Assembly: GCF_024170285.1 (NCBI RefSeq)
Contig: NZ_JALJXV010000009.1
Span: 124,001 to 188,000 of the forward strand
DNA length: 64,000 bases
Source of the DNA: Natronocella acetinitrilica
GTDB taxonomy: Bacteria > Pseudomonadota > Gammaproteobacteria > Nitrococcales > Aquisalimonadaceae
Direction of reading: 5' to 3'
Shown here: positions 7,154 to 14,881 of the stretch, in pieces
How the letters are laid out: every line of letters begins with the position of its first letter
Position numbering within the stretch: position 1 is the stretch's first letter
Translations under genes and position numbers: made by a program
The notes under the pieces: model-generated
What the model saw: the letters and a program-made list of their open reading frames with translations, nothing else
The model's database searches: none
What the model was told of the DNA's origin: nothing

Positions 7154-8529
7154 CAGCCGATCCTCCTTGCGACCGCCTCGAAAGCGGTCTGCTCAAGTTC
7201 CATGTCCAGCAGGTGATAAAGACTGAACGTGTAGCAGGGGCCGCAGGAAATGTCCGACGGGCTGAACGGCAGGGCCAGGTTACCTGCGGTGGCGATCCGT
7301 CCAGGGTAGCCGAAGTGCAGCAGGGTACTGCGCAGCATGCCGCAGCCCGCATCGGCGGCTTCCTGGGTTTCCGCAAGCACTTCCAACACCAGACCGACTT
7401 CGTGGCCGGGGTTCCGGTTGGGTTCCCTGGACCCCATCACGCCGTCGCGCCCGTAGACATGGGCCGCGATGCGGAGCGCTGGTTGCTCGGCGCGCACATC
7501 CGAGGAGATGCTGTCGATCACGTCGTCCAGTTGCCGGATGAACCGCGGGTCGCGGATGCCGGCGATGAACAGGCTCCGATACCCTTCGCGCCGGGCACCT
7601 TCGAGCTTGACGCAGGGCCTGGCCGGCGGCTGCAGGCGGCTGCCGGTGACCCGCACGCGCCCCCCGGACAGTGCTTCATAGCGGACATCCGTGAGATCCA
7701 GCGTGCCCTCCGGTCCGGGCAGGTGATAGGGGTCGGACTTCTCGTAGAGGGCGTGGGCGGCGACGGAGTAATCCGTGAACGAGCGAGCCGGACTCAGGGT
7801 CTCGAGGGTGAATCCATCCGCGTCCACGGTGCCCAGCACGCAGTCGCGGCCGCTGCCGGGATCGGCGGCGATGGCGGCACATTCCAATATCTTGCCCATG
7901 TGCAGCGCGGCGGCGTCGGGGTAGCCGGCAACCATGGCGGGCGCGGCAAACACGGCCGGATCGTAGGCGCGACCGCAGACGATGACCTTGAAGCCGCGCC
8001 GCAGTGCGCGCGCAACGGGCGGGCAGCCGATTTGGGCGACGATCCGCTCCGTGGCGGCCAGGCTGCCTTCGTCCAGTGCCGGCGCGTGATCCAGCGCCGT
8101 GATCTCGTCGGCGGCGAGGGCCTGGGCAACCCGTTGCGCCTCCACGTCCGTGTAGATCACGCCAACGTCCACCGTCATGCCGTGGTCACGGGCCACCTGA
8201 TCAAGGATCTCAAGGGTCCAGTCCACGTGCGGCTTTGCCCCCGCGCCGCCAGCCGTACCGATGATCAGCGGTATGTCGCGCTCCCGGGCCGCCGGCAGAA
8301 GCAGCGCGAGATCCCGCAATGTCGCGCTGCGACTGACAAAGGGTTTGCCGGCGCCGAGGTAGAACGGGCCGGGGTCGACACTGCCGGCATCCACGGCGAT
8401 CGCGTGGGGCTCTCGGCCAAGGCCGCGCCGCAACGACTCTACCGGAAAGCCGTACCCCAGAATGGCCGTGGGTGACAGAATGCGGAATTCGTCTGAGCTT
8501 GCCATGCCGATGTCCGTTGCTGAATTCAT
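7153..8529 (-). CDS. AtuA-like (DUF1446) protein, acyclic terpene utilisation family
   Basis: The protein has 458 residues. Family hallmarks are ILSPTAILGYGFP near the N-terminus, AVDAGSVDPGPFYLGAG, LIIGTAGGAGAKPHVDWTL, VCGRAYDPAVFAAP and the C-terminal ISCGPCYTFSLYHLL. AtuA belongs to the citronellol/geraniol catabolic cluster of pseudomonads, but most relatives occur outside it, paired with DUF4387 as here. No other atu genes are present, so terpene use should not be inferred. The frame stays open to 8721. The ATG at 8529 (MNSATDIG) is favoured by family length, and 8505 is an alternative. A MITE-end remnant sits 19 bp upstream. Confidence 0.85.
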   Translation of the reverse strand: MNSATDIGMASSDEFRILSPTAILGYGFPVESLRRGLGREPHAIAVDAGSVDPGPFYLGAGKPFVSRSATLRDLALLLPAARERDIPLIIGTAGGAGAKPHVDWTLEILDQVARDHGMTVDVGVIYTDVEAQRVAQALAADEITALDHAPALDEGSLAATERIVAQIGCPPVARALRRGFKVIVCGRAYDPAVFAAPAMVAGYPDAAALHMGKILECAAIAADPGSGRDCVLGTVDADGFTLETLSPARSFTDYSVAAHALYEKSDPYHLPGPEGTLDLTDVRYEALSGGRVRVTGSRLQPPARPCVKLEGARREGYRSLFIAGIRDPRFIRQLDDVIDSISSDVRAEQPALRIAAHVYGRDGVMGSREPNRNPGHEVGLVLEVLAETQEAADAGCGMLRSTLLHFGYPGRIATAGNLALPFSPSDISCGPCYTFSLYHLLDMELEQTAFEAVARRIG

Positions 8530-8547
8530 GTGTCTCTCACAAAGTCG

Positions 8548-8567
8548 GAATACTTCAGCGCTTCCCT
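8548..8567 (-). repeat. Solo MITE terminal repeat
   Basis: Read on the minus strand it is AGGGAAGCGCTGAAGTATTC, identical to the end of the 4411-4680 element for 20 bases and then unrelated. It separates the AtuA-like gene from the debris of a short-chain dehydrogenase. Confidence 0.7.
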
Positions 8568-8691
8568 GAACGTAAAATAACATCGGCCAGCAATTGCTGT
8601 TCGAACTGCCGCCCCCATCGTCGACCCGCACTGGGCATTTGTTGCGCCCTTCGGGACAGGCGTAACGTCTCATGGTTGGGGTCCGCGAGAG

Positions 8692-9083
8692 CGCCAGGGT
8701 TGCCATCGCCGACCTGAACAAGGGCGGTGCCGAGCAAGTCGCAGCGGAGTTGGGCGAGGCTGCTGTCGCGGCCAGGCCTGAATTGGTACAACGGTAGCAA
8801 GGCGGCGGCCATCACCCTGAGCAAGTCCATGGCCGTGGAGTTGGCGCCGGATGGTATCCGCGTCAACGCCATCTGCCCGGTCATTGGTGAAACCGCAATG
8901 CTGGAACGCTTCATGGGCGTACCGGACACCCCGGAGAATCGGAAGAAATTTCTTGCAACCATCCCGCTGGGCCGGATGTCCTGGCCCGCCGATGTCGCCA
9001 ACGCCAGCCTGTATCTGGCCAGTGACGAGGCGGAATTCATCACCGGCGTCGCTTTGGAGGTGGACGGCGGACGTTGCGTCTGA
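8692..9083 (+). pseudogene. Short-chain dehydrogenase/reductase remnant with internal deletion and frame change
   Basis: Frame 1 at 8692-8770 reads ARVAIADLNKGGAEQVAAEL, the beta2/alpha2 part of an SDR. The next frame, from about 8775 to 9083, reads RPGLNWYNGSKAAAITLSKS and continues through IRVNAICPVIGETAML to EVDGGRCV. The catalytic YxxxK survives, but the glycine-rich NAD motif (first 28 or so residues) and about 90 residues in the middle, including the catalytic serine, are gone. The closest relative in the window is the intact SDR at 55944-56690, whose C-terminus also ends EVDGGRCV. An ORF from 8727 would be mistaken for a 118-residue protein. Upstream, 8568-8691 shows nothing recognisable. 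Confidence 0.8.
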
Positions 9084-9157
9084 CTCAGGGTCAATGGGCA
9101 GGCCTCAGGCGCGATGCTTCATGCGCTCTATCAGCAGTCACTGCGCGGCCGCCCGGC

Positions 9158-9751
9158 CTACTCCATGGGCACACTGGATCCTGAAATGATTGGCGCGGCG
9201 CCGCGCGCTGCGCCAATCAGTCGGAGCAATGCCTCTCCTGCCACTTCCAGTGGGCCGTCATTATCGATGACTTGCAGCCGCGGATGGGCTACCTCACCGA
9301 ACTGTCGAGCCCGTGCGATGCGCTGTTCGATGTTGGCGGGACTCTCCCGGCGACGCTTCAGCAAACGCTTGCGCAGGACTGCCTCCGATACCCGTATTAG
9401 CACTGGGTACAACAATGGGTAGCGGGCAGTCGCCTGTGCCAGGTATCCGCGGGATCCATTGACCAGAACGATGCGCCCGCGGGCCAACCAGGTGTCCAGG
9501 TCCTGCGGGATGCCGTAGTGCAGGCCGTTGCCGCCCCAGTGCATGGAGAACTGTCCGCACCCCAGCATGCGCTGGTAGTCGGCCTGTGAAATGGCAATGT
9601 GGTCTTCGCCACCGGCGTTCGCCGGCCGGGTAATGAAGCGGCGGGCAACCGTCACCACGCAGGGATCGGCACGGGCGGCGACGAAGCGCAGCAGGCTGTC
9701 CTTGCCTGCTCCAGACGCGCCAATGAGATACAACAACCGCCCTCGATCCAT
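9158..9751 (-). CDS. phnN: Ribose 1,5-bisphosphate phosphokinase PhnN
   Basis: The protein has 197 residues and a guanylate-kinase-like fold, with the P-loop GASGAGKD at residues 11-18. The later VARRFITRPA and GGEDHIAISQ segments are typical of PhnN. It converts ribose 1,5-bisphosphate, a product of the C-P lyase pathway, into PRPP. It stands apart from the phn operon (the phn stretch begins 1.7 kb away, beyond a permease and an ArsR gene) and has its own start behind AGGAG. A hairpin at 9187-9219 lies inside the last codons. Confidence 0.88.
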   Translation of the reverse strand: MDRGRLLYLIGASGAGKDSLLRFVAARADPCVVTVARRFITRPANAGGEDHIAISQADYQRMLGCGQFSMHWGGNGLHYGIPQDLDTWLARGRIVLVNGSRGYLAQATARYPLLYPVLIRVSEAVLRKRLLKRRRESPANIEQRIARARQFGEVAHPRLQVIDNDGPLEVAGEALLRLIGAARGAAPIISGSSVPME

Positions 9752-9964
9752 ACGCTCCTCGCTGTCACTCGTTTCCGAACCGGAAGCGTATTGCGCGCCG
9801 ATGACATAACCATGAGTTTGGCGTGACTTTCCGGAGAAGGCGACACGGATGATTCCGCGCCGTGATCGGTGGGCATGCGTTCACCCGCGGGAAGTCCGAC
9901 TGTCCGCTGGGCGAAGTGGCGCGACCGCAACCACGCCCAACTGAGTGGGTCCGTTGGAGCGTCC

Positions 9965-10936
9965 TCACATCAACAGATAGAGGTGATAGGCAACGGCGCT
10001 GGCGAGGGCACCAAGGACGGCCAGCACCAGGTACCAGACAAAGACGGGCCAGCGGACCAGTGCGGCGACCGCCATGGCGGCCGGGATGCTGGTGACACCG
10101 CCGGCAATCAGAAAGGCCAGCCCGGCGGGGGGCGACATGCCCGCCTGCAAGAGACCGCCGATCAGTCCCACGGCCGCATAGCCGTTCAGGTAGGCCGGTA
10201 TGCCAACCAGGATCGCCACCGGGATTGCGAGCAGGTTGTCCTGCCCCAGCAGATGCTGGATTGATTCCGCAGGGATCCAGGTCAGCATCATGTACTCGAG
10301 GGTGAAAGCCAGGGCGAGCCACTTGCCGAGGAACAAGCCGGTCTGCCGGGTCGATCGGAGAAACCGGGTAACGCGCTCCCGGTCCTGCCAGAACGCCCAG
10401 TGAACGGCGGTCACCTGCCGGACCTTCCCGGTACCGCAGCCCGCCGTGGCGACACCTTCACGCAACGGGTTGGAGAATCCGTTGCGGCGCGTGATCCAGA
10501 GGGTGGCATAGCCGCCCAGCGCACCGACACCAACGGCCGCAGCAAGCTTTGCCATCGCGAATTCGGTACCCGCCACGCCGGCGGTGAGCACGAACATGGA
10601 AGGGTCCATCAGGGGTGAGGCGAGCCAGAACGCCATCACGGCGGCGAGTGGCACTCCCATCCCCAGCATGGCCGCGATGAGCGGAATCACGCCGCAGGAG
10701 CAGAACGGTGACAACGCCCCCACGGCGGCGGCGATGGCAACGCCTGACCGCTCCCGGCCACTGAACGCATGGGCGATGAGCCCGTCGGCACCCGTGGCCT
10801 GCGCGTAGGCCGCGAGTAGGACAGCGAGGGCAAGAAAGACACCAATGCTGATGAAGGCCTCGCCGACGAATCGGATCGCACCGACGGCCAGCGTCGTGTC
10901 GATGAGCATCAACGCAAGTAGCAGGGCGATGGTCAC
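9965..10936 (-). CDS. Permease of the ArsP / SO_0444 (DUF318) family
   Basis: The protein has 323 residues with about eight membrane helices in two bundles, separated by a hydrophilic loop (residues about 150-190). The family signature SPFCSCGVIPL lies at the start of one bundle, and GGVTSIPAAMAVAALV is the matching glycine-rich helix of the second. Relatives export trivalent organoarsenicals (ArsP) or Cu/Zn. The start is uncertain. The GTG at 10936 has no good ribosome site, and in-frame coding continues upstream (GLGERLRGLDRVWP) without a standard start. It lies just downstream of an ArsR-type repressor gene, which suggests metal(loid) control. Confidence 0.8.
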   Translation of the reverse strand: MTIALLLALMLIDTTLAVGAIRFVGEAFISIGVFLALAVLLAAYAQATGADGLIAHAFSGRERSGVAIAAAVGALSPFCSCGVIPLIAAMLGMGVPLAAVMAFWLASPLMDPSMFVLTAGVAGTEFAMAKLAAAVGVGALGGYATLWITRRNGFSNPLREGVATAGCGTGKVRQVTAVHWAFWQDRERVTRFLRSTRQTGLFLGKWLALAFTLEYMMLTWIPAESIQHLLGQDNLLAIPVAILVGIPAYLNGYAAVGLIGGLLQAGMSPPAGLAFLIAGGVTSIPAAMAVAALVRWPVFVWYLVLAVLGALASAVAYHLYLLM

Positions 10937-11007
10937 CGGCCAGACGCGATCCAGGCCGCGCAGGCGTTCGCCGAGTCCGGGTTGGGCGGTAGTCGTGGTA
11001 ATATTTT

Positions 11008-11034
11008 TATATTCCTAGAAAAATCGAAATATAA
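11008..11034. promoter_or_regulatory. Inverted repeat, candidate ArsR operator upstream of the permease
   Basis: TTATATTCC and GAAATATAA (8 of 9 complementary) lie 9 bp apart in the AT-rich gap between arsR and the permease. The AT-rich composition contrasts with the GC-rich surroundings. This would allow separate ArsR control of the permease. Confidence 0.45.
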
Positions 11035-11046
11035 GGACAAAAAAAT

Positions 11047-11355
11047 TCAGCTTGCCTTATCCCGCAGGGCAACCCCCTGGCAACACTCCGCGGTTAGGAA
11101 GTCCACCGTGTCGCGCATGCGCTTGAACTCTGCCGTACAGATGATTTCCCGGCCTTGCCGCGTCTGCTGGACCAGACCAGCCTGGGCCAGATTGGACAGG
11201 TGATGGCTCAGGGTGGATGCCGGTATCTCCATATGCCGCTGGATATCACCCACGTTCAAACCCGCTGTCCCGGCCTGCACCAGCAAGCGAAAGATCGATA
11301 GGCGCACCGGGTTACCGAGCGCGGCGAGACTTCTTGAGGCGTTTTCCAAGGTCAT
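11047..11355 (-). CDS. ArsR/SmtB-family metalloregulator
   Basis: The protein has 102 residues. The winged HTH includes LGNPVRLSIFRLL, IPASTLSHHLSNLAQAGLV and the wing QTRQGREI. The classic ELCVCDL metal box is absent. Cysteines occur at C73, C91 and C92. A C-terminal Cys pair like C91-C92 resembles the As(III) site of Acidithiobacillus-type ArsR, so arsenite or an organoarsenical is the best guess. It is transcribed towards the permease gene, and inverted repeats lie both before it and between the two. Confidence 0.85.
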   Translation of the reverse strand: MTLENASRSLAALGNPVRLSIFRLLVQAGTAGLNVGDIQRHMEIPASTLSHHLSNLAQAGLVQQTRQGREIICTAEFKRMRDTVDFLTAECCQGVALRDKAS

Positions 11356-11380
11356 ACGGGAAGCGTAGAACAGGATTTGT

Positions 11381-11414
11381 TTCGATACAACCAGTATTTT
11401 CGAAATAAATCGAA
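11381..11414. promoter_or_regulatory. Candidate ArsR operator/promoter of arsR
   Basis: The inverted repeat TTCGA-AATAAA-TCGAA at 11399-11414, plus a TTTCGATA half-site at 11380, lie 26-59 bp before the arsR start within AT-rich DNA. The half-sites resemble GAAATA in the second repeat near 11026. Confidence 0.45.
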
Positions 11415-11451
11415 GGTGTGTCGCCCGTCTGGCCGCAAGCGACCGGGTGCA

Positions 11452-12309
11452 TCAGGGTCTCTCGCCGTGCATGAGCCGCACCCTTATCGCTTCCAGGCAT
11501 GCCGGCAGGTCGGCGACCGTGTCGATGACATAGTGGGCGCCGGCCTCCTGCAGTTCCTTGCGGGAGCGGGCGTTCAATACCTCGACCGCGGCCGCGTCCG
11601 TCTCGCCGATTTCCTCCAGGGACAGTCCCACACCATTGCCTGACAGACTGACACCCACCGTCCAGCAACCGGCCAGCAGGCCTTCGCTGATTCCTGGTCG
11701 CGTGTCGTCAACCTTCACACAGTGCCAGGCGGGATAGGCTGCCAGTTCCTCCAGGCAGCGGTAGATCATCAGCGGCCCTGGCCGGCCTTCGCGGGTCTCT
11801 TCGGCACAGACGGAACAGTCCGGTGTATAACCCTGCGCCGCGGCCACTGGAATGACGCGCTCCAGGATGTCCCGGGTATAGCCGGTGGTCGAACCAATGG
11901 CGATACCCCGGCGACGCAAGTCAGCCACGACGTCGGCGACCCCCGGGATCAGGTCGGCGTAGTTGGCCGCCACATCCCGATTTGCCGGCACGAAGGTCTC
12001 GTAGATCCGGTCGGCAGCGGCATCATCCGCCGGTGTGCCCCGGGCGTCCTCCCAGGCCGCAGCAATGCGCGGCTGCGCGAGCAAGGTACGGATATGGTTC
12101 CATTTCGGCATGCCCATGGGGCCGCGGGCTTCGTCGACGGAGATACTCACACCGTATCGTTGGAAAACGTCGACGAAGACGGCCATGGGTGCGCGGGAAC
12201 CGAAGTCCACCATCGTACCGGCCCAGTCGAAGATGACCGCGTGAATGGCCTCTTCAGGGTCCTGCGTTGACTTGCCGTTCCGGCGGACATCGCTATTGTC
12301 TGCTGTCAT
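11452..12309 (-). CDS. phnX: Phosphonoacetaldehyde hydrolase
   Basis: The protein has 285 residues in the HAD superfamily. The nucleophile motif is FDWAGTMVD (Asp28). The Schiff-base lysine typical of PhnX lies in MGMPKWNHI (Lys69), and the late acidic motif is VKVDDTRPGI. It cleaves phosphonoacetaldehyde to acetaldehyde and phosphate. It is the last gene of the phnDCEE unit, 13 bp after phnE. The usual partner PhnW (2-aminoethylphosphonate transaminase) is not in the window, so the aldehyde must be produced elsewhere or imported. The N-terminus is extended by about 20 residues compared with the family. Confidence 0.92.
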   Translation of the reverse strand: MTADNSDVRRNGKSTQDPEEAIHAVIFDWAGTMVDFGSRAPMAVFVDVFQRYGVSISVDEARGPMGMPKWNHIRTLLAQPRIAAAWEDARGTPADDAAADRIYETFVPANRDVAANYADLIPGVADVVADLRRRGIAIGSTTGYTRDILERVIPVAAAQGYTPDCSVCAEETREGRPGPLMIYRCLEELAAYPAWHCVKVDDTRPGISEGLLAGCWTVGVSLSGNGVGLSLEEIGETDAAAVEVLNARSRKELQEAGAHYVIDTVADLPACLEAIRVRLMHGERP

Positions 12310-12322
12310 TGTTAAAGCATCC

Positions 12323-13147
12323 TTATCTGTCGAGCCTGCGTCGCAGGAAAAGGCAGAAGCGGTCGATCACCACGATGATGAGCACCATCAGGATCAACGC
12401 CGCGGTGGCTTGTTCGAATCGGTAGGCATTGATGGACGTGAACAGGGTATAACCCAGGCCGCCGGCACCCACGAAACCCACGACCGTTGCCTGCCGGGTG
12501 TTGGAATCCCAGTAGTAGAGGCTGTAGCTGATGAAGGTCGGCAGAATCTGCGGCCAGGCGCCATACAGAAACACACGCCATTCGCCTGCGCCAGCTGCCC
12601 GCAGTACTTCCAGTGGCCCCGGATCGACGGCCTCCACCGCTTCCGAAAGCAACTTGCCGATCATGCCGATGGTGAAAAGCGCGAGTGCCAGCACGCCGGC
12701 AAAGGGTCCGAGCCCCACGGCCACCACGAAAATCAGCGCCCAGACGATTTCCGAGACGCCGCGGAATACCGCGAGAATGCTGCGCGTGACGCTGCAAACG
12801 ATAGGGTGCGGCGAGAGATTTCGCGCGCCCAGGTAGGCTGTCGGAATAGCCAGCACGGCACCTAGCAGCGTTGCGGTCACGCCAATCTGGAAGGTTTCGA
12901 TGGCCGGTCCGAGAAACCGTGTCATTGCCGCCCAGTCCGGTGGGAACATCAATGCAAGCAACTTGCCCATGGCGGGAAAGCCGTCGATGAAGTCCCTTGC
13001 GCTGATCTCGGTATCCGCGAAGACCCACCAATAGAGAATCACAGCGGCTACCGCCACGGTCACCCGGCCAGGCGTGATGCGCCGGCGCAGGCGATCAATG
13101 TCCACCGGTCTCTGTCCGGCCTGATCCAGGGTTTTCGTCTCGCGCAT
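12323..13147 (-). CDS. phnE: Phosphonate ABC transporter permease (first of two PhnE)
   Basis: The protein has 274 residues with about six membrane helices. The cytoplasmic EAA loop is around EVLRAAGAGEWRVFLYGAWP, and the C-terminal VGFVGAGGLGYTLFTSINAY is typical of PhnE. It abuts the second phnE exactly (stop and start adjacent) and is 13 bp upstream of phnX. Two different PhnE proteins probably form a heterodimeric channel with PhnC. Confidence 0.9.
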   Translation of the reverse strand: MRETKTLDQAGQRPVDIDRLRRRITPGRVTVAVAAVILYWWVFADTEISARDFIDGFPAMGKLLALMFPPDWAAMTRFLGPAIETFQIGVTATLLGAVLAIPTAYLGARNLSPHPIVCSVTRSILAVFRGVSEIVWALIFVVAVGLGPFAGVLALALFTIGMIGKLLSEAVEAVDPGPLEVLRAAGAGEWRVFLYGAWPQILPTFISYSLYYWDSNTRQATVVGFVGAGGLGYTLFTSINAYRFEQATAALILMVLIIVVIDRFCLFLRRRLDR

Positions 13148-13966
13148 TCAGATCACCTTTGAGCGCAGGTAGCCGCTGATTCGATCCAGTATCATCAGCA
13201 GCAGGACGATAACGATGAGGCAGGTCAGCAGCTTCTCGTAGCGGAAGTCCTGCAGGGCGTGGAGCAGAACTACGCCGATCCCGCCGGCGCCGACGATGCC
13301 GAGGATCGTCGACGAACGGTTGTTGAACTCCCAGTAGAGCAACGTGGTGGACATCATCTGCGGCAGTGCGCTGGGCAGAATGCCGAACAGCAGGACCCGC
13401 AGTTTGCCCGCCCCGGATGCCTCCAGCGCCTCGACAGTCTCCGAGCGTACTGTCTCGATGGCCTCATAGTAGAACTTGCCCATGCCGCCGATGGCGTGCA
13501 GCGTCAACGCCAGTACGCCAGGGAACGGCCCGAGCCCGATGGCGGAGACCAGGAGCATGGCCCAGACAAGCTCTGGCACGGTTCTCAACGTGGCAAGCAC
13601 GACCCGTATGGCCTGACCGAGGGCTGGCCACGGGGTGGTGTTCCAGGCCGCCAGCACAGCGAGTGGCAGGGCGATGAAGATGGGTAAGGTCGTGCCGAGC
13701 AGGGCCATCTGCACCGTTTCCAGCAATGGCCCGGCGAGACTGCGCAGTATGCTGAGATCCGGCGGTAACATGCGCCCGATCAGGTCTGCCATTTGGGGGA
13801 TGCCGGCGATCAGGTTGTCCGGACGAAAGCCCGTGCCGGCGGCGGACCAGAGCCAGATCGCCAGCACCACGGCGCCGATTCCACAGGCCTTGAGACGGGC
13901 CTTGAGACGTCGGTCGGCAACGCTTCGCCCTACAATCTCCGCGTTGAGCGGACTAACGCGCGCCAC
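13148..13966 (-). CDS. phnE: Phosphonate ABC transporter permease (second PhnE)
   Basis: The protein has 272 residues and the same architecture as its neighbour, with the EAA loop ETVEALEASGAGKLRVLLFG and GIVGAGGIGVVLLHALQDF near the end. It overlaps the 3' end of phnC by 14 bp, indicating coupled translation. Paired unequal phnE genes are common in phn operons, and the paralogues have clearly diverged, so this is not a recent duplication. Confidence 0.9.
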   Translation of the reverse strand: MARVSPLNAEIVGRSVADRRLKARLKACGIGAVVLAIWLWSAAGTGFRPDNLIAGIPQMADLIGRMLPPDLSILRSLAGPLLETVQMALLGTTLPIFIALPLAVLAAWNTTPWPALGQAIRVVLATLRTVPELVWAMLLVSAIGLGPFPGVLALTLHAIGGMGKFYYEAIETVRSETVEALEASGAGKLRVLLFGILPSALPQMMSTTLLYWEFNNRSSTILGIVGAGGIGVVLLHALQDFRYEKLLTCLIVIVLLLMILDRISGYLRSKVI

Positions 13967-14819
13967 TGATCAGCCCTTCATCGTCGATGTCGAAGATGTC
14001 CTGCACGATGCTGTCGGACAAATCGCCGGGCGGTCCGTCGAAGGCGACGCCGCCGGCGGACAGGGCGATGATGCGGGTCGCGTAGGCCCTTGCCACCTGC
14101 AGTTGGTGCAGGCTCATGACCACGGTAATGCCGTCGTCCCGGGCGATCCCGCGGATGAGATCCATGATCGTCGCCTGCATCTTGACGTCCAGACTCGCGA
14201 TAGGCTCATCGGCCAACACCAGATCGGGCTGCTGAACAAGCATGCGGGCGATGCCCACCCGCTGTTTCTGGCCGCCACTCAGCCGATCAGCCCGCCGCAG
14301 GTAAAGTTCCTCGTCGTCGAGACCTGCCCGGCGCAGCGCCCTCACTGCGCGGTCGTAATCATCCCGCGGAAATGAGTAGGTCAGCGCGCGGAGGGCGCCC
14401 AGCGTGGCTAGGCGCCCGCAAAGCACATTGGTAATCACCGGTAGTCGCCCGATCAGGTTCGACTCTTGAAAGATCATCCCGATGCGTGTTCGGGCGGCAA
14501 GCAGTTGCCGTTTCGAGAGCTTGGCCAGATTCTCGCCACCGATGACGACGTCACCACTGGTTGGAGGGACGAGGTGATTCAGGCAACGCAGCAGAGTGGA
14601 TTTGCCCACACCGCTTGGTCCGAGCAGGGCGACAAATTCGCCGTGGCGGATGCTGAGGGAGATATCCTTGAGGGCGGTCACCGCCCGGCCGTTTCTGCCA
14701 TAGGTTTTGGTCAGCCCGCGGATTGATACCATCGGTTTCGCGAGTTCTTTTGGGGCAGCATCCGTGATCCCGGATTTCCGGGGCACGGCATCGGTACTCG
14801 TCAGCGGTTGCGTCTGCAT
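13953..14819 (-). CDS. phnC: Phosphonate ABC transporter ATP-binding protein
   Basis: The protein has 288 residues. Walker A GPSGVGKS is at 67-74. The signature is [15 protein letters not shown], and Walker B is LVLADEPIASLD. An N-terminal extension of about 30 residues precedes the first strand (MVSIRGLTKTYG), so a start closer to that point is conceivable. However, the ATG at 14819 follows GAAGGAGCAATCCC well. It is separated from phnD by a 16-bp perfect hairpin. Confidence 0.92.
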   Translation of the reverse strand: MQTQPLTSTDAVPRKSGITDAAPKELAKPMVSIRGLTKTYGRNGRAVTALKDISLSIRHGEFVALLGPSGVGKSTLLRCLNHLVPPTSGDVVIGGENLAKLSKRQLLAARTRIGMIFQESNLIGRLPVITNVLCGRLATLGALRALTYSFPRDDYDRAVRALRRAGLDDEELYLRRADRLSGGQKQRVGIARMLVQQPDLVLADEPIASLDVKMQATIMDLIRGIARDDGITVVMSLHQLQVARAYATRIIALSAGGVAFDGPPGDLSDSIVQDIFDIDDEGLISGAR

Positions 14820-14836
14820 GGGATTGCTCCTTCAAC

Positions 14837-14872
14837 ACACGGCGCATCCGCATGGTTGCGGATGCGCCGTGT
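14837..14872 (-). other. Intercistronic 16-bp perfect hairpin between phnD and phnC
   Basis: Arms 14837-14852 and 14857-14872 are perfectly complementary (ACACGGCGCATCCGCA) with a TGGT loop. It lies after the phnD stop and just before the phnC ribosome site, with no U-tract. This position fits an RNA-stability or partial-termination element that keeps the binding-protein mRNA more abundant than the rest. Confidence 0.8.
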
Positions 14873-14881
14873 CAGTGGACA

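Noticed and set aside
7213-8475. 420-residue plus-strand ORF
   Set aside because: Shadow of the AtuA-like gene, a typical long antisense frame in GC-rich DNA.
8472-8717. 81-residue plus-strand ORF
   Set aside because: It spans the AtuA-like start, the MITE-end scar and SDR debris. No ribosome site or family.
9187-9219. Terminator of phnN
   Set aside because: A strong hairpin exists, but it is inside the coding region before the stop and lacks a U-tract. It may be a chance product of Ala/Arg-rich codons.
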